DNA from: Sphingorhabdus sp. SMR4y
GTDB lineage: Bacteria > Pseudomonadota > Alphaproteobacteria > Sphingomonadales > Sphingomonadaceae
Reading direction: 5' to 3'
NCBI RefSeq assembly: GCF_002218195.1
Contig: NZ_CP022336.1
Span: 2,909,001 to 2,973,000 of the forward strand
Length of the DNA stretch: 64,000 bases
Shown here: one piece after another, positions 33,533 to 42,224 of the stretch
Position numbering within the stretch: the stretch's first letter is position 1
Layout: every line of letters starts with the position of its first letter
Notes under the pieces: generated by a model
The model's database searches: none
The model's input: only the letters and a program-made list of their open reading frames with translations
Told to the model about the DNA's origin: nothing
Made by a program: the position numbers and the translations under genes

Positions 33533-35052
33533 GGGCTATTGCTTTCCAGGCGAGAGGTGGATGCCGGAAGTTGGACGATGATCTTGGTTCCTCGGCCCAT
33601 TTCAAGCGGACTGTGGGCGGAGATGTCGCCGCCGAAGGCGCGCGCAAAGCCTGCGGCGATCGACAGGCCGAGGCCATGCCCTTCCTTGCGTATATTGTCA
33701 GCCGAACGGTAGAAGCGGTCAAACACCCGGTTCAGCTCGCTGGCCGGGATGCCGCACCCCTGATCCGATATGGCGATCTCGACTCGTCCGGCCTGCCTGT
33801 GTCCGGTCACCAGTACCGGCGCGTCACCGGGACTGTATTGGACCGCGTTTTCCAGGATATTGTAGAAAAGCTGCTCCAGCATCACCGGATTGGCGCGCAC
33901 CGTGCAGTCATCGAAAGGCAGGCTCTTGATGATTTCGCGTCCGCTGTGGTGCATTTTCACCGTGTTGACGGCCGACCCCAGCATCTCAACCAGGTCCAGG
34001 CTTTCCAGCTGGTCGGGCGATATGCCGGCCTGCAACCGGCCCAGGTTGAGCAAATTGGTGGTGTAGCGATTCAATCGCTCGCACTGGTCCTGGATGATTG
34101 TCAGCATTTCCTGGCGCGAAGCGTCGGGCAGCGTGTCGCCATAAGCGGCGAGGCTGGATGCGGATGCAGAGATCGCCGCCAGAGGCGTGCGCATGTCGTG
34201 GGAAATGGAGGACAATAACGCAGTCTTGAACGCCTCCGACCGGCGCATGGCTTCCGCTTCGGATTTCTGGTGCAGGAGGACGAAACGGTCGACAGCCATG
34301 CTCAGTAAATTCAGCACTGCGTCAAAGTCTATCTTGCTCAGGCGATTGGACTTCTGCGCATCCCGGCTACAGATCAACAGACCAACACGGCGTTTCGAGG
34401 AGGATAGCAGATAGGCTGTTTTCTGATCCTCCAGATGTTCCCAATCGTCTGGTCCGACGGCGCGCCGGGCTTCGTCCAGCCAATGCTCTTTGCCGTTGAC
34501 CGCGATCCAGGCCTCGTCGCTGATGGCGTAGATTTCAAACTCTCCGGATGAATCGAAAATACCGGTCTGGACGATGGCCTGGTCAATATCTTCCAGGTTC
34601 ACAGCGGTCTGCAACTGGTTGCTGATGTCGAGCAAGAGATTGATCTTCTGCTGGGCAATTTCGGCGGTGCGGGCCCGGTCGTTGATGCGGCCGGCCAGCG
34701 CGCCAGACAGCAGAGCGCTCAGATTGAACGCGACCAGCGGGATATATTCGTCGGACGTGGTGACGCCAAAGTCGAGCAACGGCTCGCTGAAAAAGAAATT
34801 GTAGAAGAAGGAAGCGCCAATGCCTGCCAGAAGGCCACCGCGCAGGCCGTTTACCGCGCCGATGATCGTCACGGCGGATACATAGATCAGCGCGGCGCTG
34901 ACCGGCCGGTCGGCGCTCTGCGCAATATAGGTGGCCAGGGTGCCGGCGACAAAGACTGCCAGACCGATGAAGAAAGAGGCATAGCTGCGCGCGCTGTCCG
35001 AAGACAGTCGTTCGAAAATGCGCGTGATCTTGTTCCGTATCGGCAGGTCCAT
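33529..35052 (-). CDS. KdpD-like sensor histidine kinase lacking the KdpD/Usp head
   Basis: 507 residues from ATG 35052; a GTG at 35091 would add 13. The DUF4118 four-helix membrane part (about 20-130) is followed by a GAF-like region and a complete kinase: SSISHDMRTPLAAISASASS with the phosphoacceptor His, then LFYNILENAVQYSPGD, DQGCGIP and GHGLGLSIAAGFA. Full KdpD is about 900 residues; the N-terminal KdpD and UspA domains, which bind ATP and c-di-AMP, are absent. It pairs with the coupled kdpE-like regulator. Sensing of K+ or turgor is therefore uncertain. Confidence 0.88.
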   Translation of the reverse strand: MDLPIRNKITRIFERLSSDSARSYASFFIGLAVFVAGTLATYIAQSADRPVSAALIYVSAVTIIGAVNGLRGGLLAGIGASFFYNFFFSEPLLDFGVTTSDEYIPLVAFNLSALLSGALAGRINDRARTAEIAQQKINLLLDISNQLQTAVNLEDIDQAIVQTGIFDSSGEFEIYAISDEAWIAVNGKEHWLDEARRAVGPDDWEHLEDQKTAYLLSSSKRRVGLLICSRDAQKSNRLSKIDFDAVLNLLSMAVDRFVLLHQKSEAEAMRRSEAFKTALLSSISHDMRTPLAAISASASSLAAYGDTLPDASRQEMLTIIQDQCERLNRYTTNLLNLGRLQAGISPDQLESLDLVEMLGSAVNTVKMHHSGREIIKSLPFDDCTVRANPVMLEQLFYNILENAVQYSPGDAPVLVTGHRQAGRVEIAISDQGCGIPASELNRVFDRFYRSADNIRKEGHGLGLSIAAGFARAFGGDISAHSPLEMGRGTKIIVQLPASTSRLESNSP

Positions 35053-35087
35053 GGGCAGGGCATAGCCGATATTCCGGAAAGCGGCAT

Positions 35088-35107
35088 GCACGGATTTTCT
35101 ATGCCGC
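35088..35107. repeat. second copy of the GCACGGATTTT motif, with a 7-bp dyad
   Basis: GCACGGATTTTCTATGC at 35088-35104 matches 32668-32684 in 16 of 17 bases. It also lies inside a perfect 7-bp inverted repeat, GCGGCAT (35081-35087) and ATGCCGC (35101-35107). It is just upstream of the kinase start on the minus strand, where an operator would be expected. Confidence 0.5.
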
Positions 35108-35121
35108 CCGCTAACGGGATC

Positions 35122-35883
35122 TCAGCCCGGCCATGAAAAGGCCAGGCGGGCTTCCCCGGTCACTTTTGCCGAGGCATCGAAGCGGCGCTCGAGCATCGAT
35201 CCATTGCCGGCGTGGTCAATCGCCACGATCGTGCTGCAGCGCGTTCCATAGACCGGGTTCTCGATGAATATCCCGGAGCTGGCCGGTTCCAGCTGCGCCG
35301 GTCCGGGGCCTGTTACGGTTTTCGCAAGCGGATATGTCGACCTGTCGGTCAACAGGTCCAGCAAAGCCGCGGGATCCGCTGATCCGTTCTGCAGCCAGTT
35401 GTGCAAAGCGGCATCGAGGTGCCGCGCCTTCGGCCATGGATTTTCCAGCGAGCCGTTGGAAAGACCATGAATGCCCGGCTCGAGACGCCTGCTGACACTG
35501 TCCGGCCGGTTGGAATGGACCAACGCTTCATCATGCGCGACGGTGATCAGGTTGAACGGGTTGAAATCCGAAAAGGGCACTGCTTCCAGATCGGCATAAT
35601 CGCCCTTGCCGAGCAGAAAGTCCTTCAACAGATCGCCGCGGGACGCGCGGCTGCCATCCGGTGGGCCATAGCCGCTGAGATTGGTGACCACGGCAAAGCG
35701 GCCCTGTTCGGATATGCCGAGCCAGGTTCCGCCGGCCTGCACATCCTTCCCCGCCAACAGATGTTCGTGACCTTGCCAGCGGGCCAGCGGCTCCGCGGGT
35801 CGGCCATGCAGTTCATCCCGATTGCCGATCGCGACAAGTTTCCAGTGGGGATGGGCCTGCCACGCGAGGGAAATGATACACAT
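35122..35883 (-). CDS. NRDE (TANGO2-like) family protein
   Basis: 253 residues. MCIISLAWQAHPHWKLVAIG with NRDELHGRPAEPLARW directly after is the family signature: Cys2 would be exposed after Met removal and may act as an N-terminal nucleophile; NRDE gives the family name. It also has GGTWLGISEQGRFAVVTN and, near the end, YGTRCSTIVAIDHAGNGSML. Eukaryotic TANGO2 relatives have been linked to haem or lipid handling; the bacterial role is unsettled. It is a single gene. Confidence 0.9.
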   Translation of the reverse strand: MCIISLAWQAHPHWKLVAIGNRDELHGRPAEPLARWQGHEHLLAGKDVQAGGTWLGISEQGRFAVVTNLSGYGPPDGSRASRGDLLKDFLLGKGDYADLEAVPFSDFNPFNLITVAHDEALVHSNRPDSVSRRLEPGIHGLSNGSLENPWPKARHLDAALHNWLQNGSADPAALLDLLTDRSTYPLAKTVTGPGPAQLEPASSGIFIENPVYGTRCSTIVAIDHAGNGSMLERRFDASAKVTGEARLAFSWPG

Positions 35884-36103
35884 CGGGCGGCAATAGCAAA
35901 GCCGTGCTCCTTTGCGAATATATTGTCCGGATTCATCTCTTTTTCCTCCTCGAATTCAAATCAGGGTCACAGCTCCCGAGGCGGATCTGCGGCAGCAGCA
36001 GCTGGCAAAATTGCAACACGGCAATGGTTCACTTTTCGCGAAATTAGTGCACAGTCATCATTCAAAGAATCCGGAATCGGACAGCAGAGGAAAGCGCGCA
36101 ATT

Positions 36104-37294
36104 ATGAAACTCGGTCACGCCCCTGAATTGCAGGCCTTTCGCGACAAAATCCGCTCCTATTTCGAAAATGACTATCCAGAAGACATTTTGGCGAAGGTTG
36201 CCTCCGGGGCGAGCCTGACCACTGCCGAGGTGCGCCGTGCGGAAATGGCGCTGGGAGAGCGCGGCTGGCTGGCCAGTGCCTGGCCCGAGGAGCATGGGGG
36301 ACCAGGCTGGACGATCGAGGAACAATATATTTTTGACGAAGAGCTGGAACGGGCCGGGGCGCCGACGGTGACCCCGATGGGTGTCATCTATGTCGGTCCG
36401 GTCATCTATACATTCGGGAGCGAGGCGCAAAAGGCGCAGTGGCTGCCCGGTCTCCGCGACGGTTCGGTCGGATGGGCGCAAGGCTATAGCGAACCGGAAG
36501 CGGGATCGGATCTCGCTTCCCTGCAATTTTCCGCCGTGCGCGATGGCGACGACTATATTCTCAACGGCACGAAAATCTGGACCTCGGCGGCCCAGCATGC
36601 GGACTGGATATTCCTGCTGACCCGCACCGCGCGCGAAGCGAAGAAGCAGATGGGCATCACCTTCATCTGCTGCAAGCTGGATCAGCCCGGCGTCACGGTG
36701 AAGCCGATCATCACCATCGACGGCAAATATTATCTCAGCCAGTGCGATTTCGTCGATGTCCGGGTGCCGGTCGGCAATCGCATTGGCGAGGAGGGCAAGG
36801 GCTGGTCCTATTCGCAATATCTGCTCGGCAACGAACGCACCTCTTATGCGCGGATCGGCGGCAAGCGGAAGCAACTGGCCGATATCCGCGCCATTGCTTC
36901 GCAAATCCCGACCGGCGGTAACCAGCGGCTGATCGACGACAGCTTTTTCGCAAGCCGTCTGAGCGAAGCGGAAACGCGGCTGGATGCGCTGGAAATTACA
37001 GTGTTGAGGGTGCTGACCACGGTACGGGACGGGGGGTCGCCGGGCGATGAGGCCTCGATCCTCAAGATCATGGCGACCGATCTGGCGCAGGAGATCACGA
37101 CCCTGTTTCTGGAAGCCGCAGCCGAACAGGGCAACCGCAAATTTGCCGATAGTGTCAGTCCGGAATGGACCGGCGATGCCGCCTTTGCGGCGCCTGGCGT
37201 TGCCAATTATTTCGGCACCCGCGCGCAAAGCATCTATGGCGGCACCAACGAAATTCAGCGAAACATCATCGCTAAGCGGGTGCTGGGGCTCTGA
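36104..37294 (+). CDS. acyl-CoA dehydrogenase
   Basis: 396 residues. It contains YSEPEAGSDLASLQFSAVRD, the FAD-contacting signature, then GTKIWTSAAQHADWIFLLTRT, and the C-terminal FGTRAQSIYGGTNEIQRNII, where the SIYGGTxEIQ loop is the second family signature. The catalytic Glu position cannot be fixed without alignment. The form resembles steroid or long-chain acyl-CoA dehydrogenases of Sphingomonadales. ATG 36104 (GAGGAAAG upstream) is preferred to an upstream start that would add 64 low-quality residues. Confidence 0.9.
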   Translation: MKLGHAPELQAFRDKIRSYFENDYPEDILAKVASGASLTTAEVRRAEMALGERGWLASAWPEEHGGPGWTIEEQYIFDEELERAGAPTVTPMGVIYVGPVIYTFGSEAQKAQWLPGLRDGSVGWAQGYSEPEAGSDLASLQFSAVRDGDDYILNGTKIWTSAAQHADWIFLLTRTAREAKKQMGITFICCKLDQPGVTVKPIITIDGKYYLSQCDFVDVRVPVGNRIGEEGKGWSYSQYLLGNERTSYARIGGKRKQLADIRAIASQIPTGGNQRLIDDSFFASRLSEAETRLDALEITVLRVLTTVRDGGSPGDEASILKIMATDLAQEITTLFLEAAAEQGNRKFADSVSPEWTGDAAFAAPGVANYFGTRAQSIYGGTNEIQRNIIAKRVLGL

Positions 37295-37506
37295 CCGGCG
37301 ATGACAGGTGCGGGCAGGCCGTGCAACGGGAGGGCACCGCCGAGCGGCAGGTGGAGAAACTGACCATCGCAGAAAAGCAGAGAGAGCTTTACCGCCCGCC
37401 AGACCGGAATGAATCCGATATCGCCTGCGGCATAGCTCAGACGTACCCGGCGCCGGATCGCGATTGACTGGCAGGCGGCGCGGTCGATTGCCGCCGTAAC
37501 CTTCAT
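37255..37506 (-). pseudogene. possible remnant of an MFS (GPH-type) transporter N-terminus
   Basis: An 83-residue minus-strand frame whose middle, RRRVRLSYAAGDIGFIPVWR, resembles the start of GPH-family sugar/steroid permeases, then quickly loses hydrophobic-helix character (LHLPLGGALPLHGLPAPV) and overlaps the end of the acyl-CoA dehydrogenase. No continuation in other frames was found. It may be a decayed fragment or a chance frame. Confidence 0.2.
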
Positions 37507-37801
37507 GGCAACCGTTCAAGCTGCGCTGGATGAAGAGGGTGACACTTAATCAGGGTATAAACTAACGGGGCCCGACCAAAATTGGCGGCTTGCAAAGATC
37601 GCTTGATGTCTGGATGCCCCACAGCATTGCCAAGATCAGAAGGGCTGCGAAACCGCATAAAGCTATCGACCCACGCCGTCCCAAGGGAGCAGGGCAGGAC
37701 GTCTGTGACTGGCTCATATGCTACAGCGGAATGGGACAGGTCGAGCGCGCGACAATCGCCACAAGTCCCGGGCGTCTGCTAAATTCAGATTTTCTGGGAA
37801 G
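37295..37801. other. 507-bp stretch without a clear gene
   Basis: Apart from the doubtful transporter-like fragment at its start, I see no supported gene between the acyl-CoA dehydrogenase and tRNA-Glu. A few open frames of 60-90 codons on the plus strand lack ribosome sites and family features. Confidence 0.5.
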
Positions 37802-37876
37802 TGGTGACCCCTACGGGAATCGAACCCGTGTTTCAGCCGTGAAAGGGCCGCGTCCTAACCGCTAGACGAAGGGGCC
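37802..37876 (-). tRNA. tRNA-Glu (anticodon TTC)
   Basis: On the minus strand the gene starts GGCCCCTTCGTCTAGCGGTT and ends with the T-arm GGGTTCGATTCCC, the matching acceptor strand AGGGGTC, discriminator A and encoded CCA. The acceptor stem pairs fully with one G-U. The anticodon loop reads CTTTCAC with TTC, giving Glu. Confidence 0.96.
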
Positions 37877-38067
37877 ATACCGTTTGCCGGTCGGCGAGCC
37901 ACGGCCATTAGGGGGGTGCTCGGCTTTGGTCAACCCTCTTTTCACTGGAAATATCGGGCTTTTTTTTCGCATCGTGCCGGACCGCCCGTAACTCTTTGTC
38001 TTTGCGGCTGCCAACAGCGACCGCGATCCGGTCCGGCGCGCGGACGGATCAACCGGCTGGCGCCTGC

Positions 38068-39834
38068 TCAATCGGCCCAGGCGGCATCTTCGAGATGGAT
38101 TTCCGCCGACGGGCGGCTGCCCCAGTCGTCGATCTTGGCGCGGCCGGCGATCCACAATTTCCGTCCTCGCGGTGCGTTGAGCAGGGTCTGGCCGAGATCG
38201 CTCTCTGCCGCGCGGAACGCAATGGTCTTGATCGATGCGCCGTCATCGCCGCCGACGATCATCCGGACATGATCGGTACCGACTATGTCGCATTTGATGA
38301 TTCGCACCGGTCCGATGGCGATTCTCGGCGCGGGCCAGCCCATGCCATAGGGACCGGCTCCGTCCATCGCCTCGACCATCGTCGGGTTGACGCCCTTCGG
38401 CGACAGCACCGCGTCGAGCAGCAGCGCCTTGCCGTCCTGCGCCTTGCCGACGCTGTCGGCGAGCCGGTCGTTGAGAAATTCGGAGAAGGCATCCACCTTG
38501 TCCGCTGCGACGGTGACGCCTGCAGCCATCGCATGGCCGCCACCGGCGATCAGCAGGCCGCTGTCCTTTGCCGCAATGATTGCCGCGCCCAGATCGACGC
38601 CGCCGATCGAACGGCCCGAGCCCTTGCCGATGCCCTCGTCGTCCAGCGCGATAATGATCGCCGGCCGGTTCAGCTTCTCCTTGATCCGCCCGGCTACAAT
38701 GCCGATCACGCCGGGGTGCCAGCCTTTGGCGGCAAGCACCGCCACCGCCTGGTTTTGCTGGGCCGAGCACATCGCTTCGGCCTCCTCCAGCACATGGGCC
38801 TCGATCGCGCGCCGTTCCTGATTGAGATGATCAAGCTCGGCGGCGATGGCCTGGGCCTCTTCCGGGTCCTGCGTGATCAGCAGCCGCACGCCGAGATCCG
38901 ATTTGCCGACCCGTCCGCCGGCGTTGATTCGCGGTCCCAGCGCAAAGCCGAGATCCGAACAGATTGGTGCTCGCTTGAGCCGACTGGCGTCGATCAGCGC
39001 GGACAGGCCGATATTCTGACGCCCTGCCAGAACCTTGATGCCCTGCGCGACAAAGGCGCGGTTGAGGCCGCGCAGCTGGGCGACATCGGCGACCGTGCCG
39101 AGGGCTACAATATCCAGAAATTCCAATAGTTTGGGTTCGGCGCGATCCTTGAAAAAGCCCTGATTGCGCAACGTGCGGACCAGCGCCGCGCCAAGCAGGA
39201 AGGCCATCCCGACGGCGGCGAGATGGCCATGTTCGGCGCCGGCGTCGCTCTCGTCCAGCCGGTTCGGATTGACCAGTGCGATCGCCTTGGGCAGTTCCAC
39301 CGCGCATTTGTGATGGTCGACGACGATGACCTCGACCCCGGCCCGGTGCGCCATGTCGAGCGCTTCAAAGGCCATCGCGCCGCAGTCCACGGTGACCACC
39401 AGATTGCTGCCCTGTGCACCCAGCTTGACCAGGGCCTCGCCGGACGGGCCATAGCCTTCCATCAGGCGGTCGGGAATATAATAGCCCGCTTCCAGCCCCA
39501 GGTCGCGCAGCAGCCGGATCAGCAGCGCTGCGCTGGTCGCGCCATCGACATCATAATCGCCGAATATCGTCACCTTTTCCCGGTTCCTGATGGCCAGGGC
39601 GAGACGATCAGCGGCTGCGTCCATGTCCCGGAAGACCGATGGATCGGGCATGAAGCCGCGGATCGTCGGCTCGCGGTTGATGGCAAGCGTTTCCCGGCTG
39701 GCACCGCGCGCGAGCAGCAATTGGGTGACCAGATCATCGGGCTGGAAACCCGGATCGCGCGCGTCGGCGCTGGTGCTGCGCCAGCGCCAGCTCTGGCCGG
39801 ACAGGGATTTTTCTACATTCAATACTGCATTCAT
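38068..39834 (-). CDS. recJ: single-stranded-DNA-specific exonuclease RecJ
   Basis: 588 residues. The DHH domain shows VTIFGDYDVDGATSAALLIR (motif I with the metal-binding aspartates), VVTVDCGAMAF, and VIVVDHHKC (about 171-175); the DHHA1 domain shows the GGGHAMAAGVT motif, and the C-terminal OB fold follows. RecJ degrades 5' single-stranded ends in recombination and mismatch repair. It is divergent from the flavodoxin-like gene. Confidence 0.96.
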   Translation of the reverse strand: MNAVLNVEKSLSGQSWRWRSTSADARDPGFQPDDLVTQLLLARGASRETLAINREPTIRGFMPDPSVFRDMDAAADRLALAIRNREKVTIFGDYDVDGATSAALLIRLLRDLGLEAGYYIPDRLMEGYGPSGEALVKLGAQGSNLVVTVDCGAMAFEALDMAHRAGVEVIVVDHHKCAVELPKAIALVNPNRLDESDAGAEHGHLAAVGMAFLLGAALVRTLRNQGFFKDRAEPKLLEFLDIVALGTVADVAQLRGLNRAFVAQGIKVLAGRQNIGLSALIDASRLKRAPICSDLGFALGPRINAGGRVGKSDLGVRLLITQDPEEAQAIAAELDHLNQERRAIEAHVLEEAEAMCSAQQNQAVAVLAAKGWHPGVIGIVAGRIKEKLNRPAIIIALDDEGIGKGSGRSIGGVDLGAAIIAAKDSGLLIAGGGHAMAAGVTVAADKVDAFSEFLNDRLADSVGKAQDGKALLLDAVLSPKGVNPTMVEAMDGAGPYGMGWPAPRIAIGPVRIIKCDIVGTDHVRMIVGGDDGASIKTIAFRAAESDLGQTLLNAPRGRKLWIAGRAKIDDWGSRPSAEIHLEDAAWAD

Positions 39835-39899
39835 GATGGCGGCTATGCGTCAAAGCTGCGGCGCTGACAATCGGTCTGTTGCTTGCTAGGGAGATGGGG

Positions 39900-40391
39900 A
39901 TGAAAAAGCTTCTGATCGTCTATTACAGTTATACCGGTGGTACCGCGCAGATGGTCGAGGCTGCCAAGGCGGCCGGGCAGGGCGAGGAGGGCACCGAAAT
40001 CAAGGTCATGCGAGCCGAAGATTGCCAGGCTGAGGACATGTTCTCGGCCGACGGCTATATATTTGCAACGCCGGAAAATCTCGCGGCGATTGCCGGGGTG
40101 ATGAAGGCCTTTTTGGATCGCTGCTATTATCCCCTTCTCGGGAAGATCGAAGGGCGTCCCTATGCCGCGATGATCTGCGCCGGATCAGATGGCGAGAATG
40201 CGAAAGCCCAGCTGGAGCGGATCGCTACCGGCTGGCGGCTCAAGAAGGTGATCGACAGCCTGATCATCTGCACCCATGCGCAGACCGAAGAGCAGATATT
40301 GGCGGCCAAGACGATCAGCGAAAGCGATCGCCAGCGCTGCGCGGAAACCGGCGCGACGCTGGCGGCGGGACTGGCCATGGGGGTCTTCTAG
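39900..40391 (+). CDS. flavodoxin family protein (NAD(P)H-dependent reductase-like)
   Basis: 163 residues. MKKLLIVYYSYTGGTAQMVE holds the FMN phosphate-binding loop YSYTGGT at the N-terminus; GYIFATPENLAAIAGVMKAF and GRPYAAMICAGSDGENAKAQ are the other two flavin-contact regions. Single-domain, soluble electron carrier or reductase. ATG 39900 sits six bases after AGGGAG; the ATG at 39894 overlaps that site. Its end overlaps the convergent uracil-DNA glycosylase gene by 4 bases. Confidence 0.85.
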   Translation: MKKLLIVYYSYTGGTAQMVEAAKAAGQGEEGTEIKVMRAEDCQAEDMFSADGYIFATPENLAAIAGVMKAFLDRCYYPLLGKIEGRPYAAMICAGSDGENAKAQLERIATGWRLKKVIDSLIICTHAQTEEQILAAKTISESDRQRCAETGATLAAGLAMGVF

Positions 40392-40978
40392 ATCAGTTCG
40401 GCGACGCGATCCTGCAACACAGGAATCACGTCCGTCTCGAACCAGGGATTGGCCTTGAACCAGCGGATATTGCGCGGGCTCGGATGGGGCAGGGCCAGAA
40501 GCTCCGGCCAGAATTCGCGCCAGCGTCTCACCGTGTCGGTAAGCGTGCGGGATTTGCGATCGCCGAGATGCCAGTTCATCGCATATTGCCCCAGAACCAG
40601 CGTCAGCCGGATGTCGGGCAGGGCCTCCAGCAGAGGCTTGCGCCAGGCCGGTGCACATTCCGGGCGCGGCGGCATGTCGCCGCCCATGCCGCTACCGGGA
40701 AAACAGAAGCCCATCGGGATGATCGCGAAGCGGCGCGGATCGTAAAACTGCTCCTCGGTCACGCCCAGCCAGCCGCGCAGCCGCTTGCCGCTGACATCGT
40801 CGAACGGGCGGCCTTTCTCGTGGGTCTTGCTACCCGGCGCCTGGCCGACCAGCAGAATCTGCGCGGCGCTGTCCGCCTGCAGCAGCGGTCTGGGGCCCAA
40901 AGGCAGGCCCGTGCAGATGGTGCAGGCCCGGATCTCTTCTAGCAGGCCGGGCAGCGCATCGGGTTGGCGCTGCTTCAT
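40388..40978 (-). CDS. uracil-DNA glycosylase, 4Fe-4S family
   Basis: 196 residues. Four cysteines have the spacing of the Fe-S cluster of family 4/5 enzymes: Cys19-x2-Cys22 near the N-terminus and a second pair 16 residues apart in FCFPGSGMGGDMPPRPEC. Motif 1 is LLVGQAPGSKTHEKGRPFDD and the late motif is HPSPRNIRWF. It removes uracil from DNA. ATG 40978 overlaps the stop of the hydrolase gene (ATGA), showing translational coupling. Confidence 0.88.
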   Translation of the reverse strand: MKQRQPDALPGLLEEIRACTICTGLPLGPRPLLQADSAAQILLVGQAPGSKTHEKGRPFDDVSGKRLRGWLGVTEEQFYDPRRFAIIPMGFCFPGSGMGGDMPPRPECAPAWRKPLLEALPDIRLTLVLGQYAMNWHLGDRKSRTLTDTVRRWREFWPELLALPHPSPRNIRWFKANPWFETDVIPVLQDRVAELI

Positions 40979-42222
40979 TCGCCGCGGCGGCAGATCGCCA
41001 GATGATCGGGCTTCTCGCCCTTGGCGATCGGCGGCAGGACAAAAACATGCCCGAGGTGGGTTGCCTGCCGCCCCTCCGGCTTTCTCTCGCCACTGACGAC
41101 CGCAGCGAAATCCCGGCAGGCCGGTGCGCTCTGCAGATAATTGCTGTGGCCGGTGCGGCCGCGACTGACAGCGCTGGTATCGACGATGGTCAGCGCCGCC
41201 TTGTCGACCGTTTCGGCATATTTCGGATGCGCCGCATAGCAACGCTCGGGAAGCCCGCGGGCCTTGAGGTCCGCGGCCTCGAACGGACTGAAACAGCGCG
41301 GATAGCCGAGGCGGGGATAGCCGTGAATGTCATCGGACAGCGAAAGGGCGCGATCCTTGATCGACGCGTAAACGGTGATTCGCCGGTCGTTGCGCACCCG
41401 TCGGTCGGACAATATCTCTTCGGCGATATCGCGCTCGAAATCTTGGGTGTCGACGTCTGGCGAGACCAATATGATGTTCGACATAACGCTCGAATCGCCG
41501 TTGGAAACGTTGCGATCGACATATTCCACCGAAGGCAGCACCAGCCGCGCGCCGAGCGAATGCGAAATCAGCACGATTTCTCTTGTTGTTTCCAACTGCG
41601 CCAGTTGCATCAGGAATTTGCGGAAATTCCGCTCGTCCCAGTACATGTTGGTTTCGTCGACAGGATATTTGAACAGGGCACCCTGCGAAGGCCAGCTATA
41701 CTGGATAGCCGGGCCGGAAAAACCGGTCAGCCGGACAATCTGGTCGGTGTCGCGCGAGCTGGTGAAAAATGTTTCCCGATACCCATGAACATAGAGCAGG
41801 ACGCGGCCATCTGCCGCTCGCATCTTTTCGGCCAGATTGGTCCACCATTGCCGCGAATTGGAGAAAGCAAAAGGAATGCTGCGGGTGGTTTTCCCGGGCT
41901 CCCGCTCAACCTCTTGCGGTCCGGCAAAGCGGCCATAGCGGACCTTGTCGCCGCGATGATGCAGCAGCCGGATGTTTTCTGTCAGGCAGTCCGGCAGCCG
42001 GCTGGTGACAAAGAAAAACGGCTTGCCGCCGGCGTTGGCGTCGGCAGCGCTTGCCGCGTCCGCTTCTGGATTGCACCGTTCGGCGGCGACATAGTCGGAA
42101 TGGCGTATCTCGCCATAGTCCACCGGTGTCACGCATCCGGCAATCAGCCAGGGCAAAGCCAGAATCGTCCATCGCGCCCTGGATGCGAGACGGGTGGGCG
42201 ACAGCAGGCTGGCAATGGCCAT
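40975..42222 (-). CDS. alpha/beta hydrolase lipoprotein (DUF900 type)
   Basis: 415 residues. N-terminal signal with lipobox LPWLIAGC (Cys30); hydrolase core RVLLYVHGYRETFFTSSRDT, then IVLISHSLGARLVLPSVEYV, in which SHSLGAR holds the nucleophile Ser; a later Asp (ASIKDRALSLSD) is the likely acid. DUF900-type hydrolases (about 300-400 residues) act on unknown esters or lipids. It lies two bases after glpX and is coupled to the following glycosylase gene. Confidence 0.82.
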   Translation of the reverse strand: MAIASLLSPTRLASRARWTILALPWLIAGCVTPVDYGEIRHSDYVAAERCNPEADAASAADANAGGKPFFFVTSRLPDCLTENIRLLHHRGDKVRYGRFAGPQEVEREPGKTTRSIPFAFSNSRQWWTNLAEKMRAADGRVLLYVHGYRETFFTSSRDTDQIVRLTGFSGPAIQYSWPSQGALFKYPVDETNMYWDERNFRKFLMQLAQLETTREIVLISHSLGARLVLPSVEYVDRNVSNGDSSVMSNIILVSPDVDTQDFERDIAEEILSDRRVRNDRRITVYASIKDRALSLSDDIHGYPRLGYPRCFSPFEAADLKARGLPERCYAAHPKYAETVDKAALTIVDTSAVSRGRTGHSNYLQSAPACRDFAAVVSGERKPEGRQATHLGHVFVLPPIAKGEKPDHLAICRRGE

Positions 42223-42224
42223 GG

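Noticed and set aside
36062-37519. 485-codon minus-strand frame opposite the acyl-CoA dehydrogenase
   Set aside because: Antisense shadow of a certain gene; Arg/Pro-rich with no domain.
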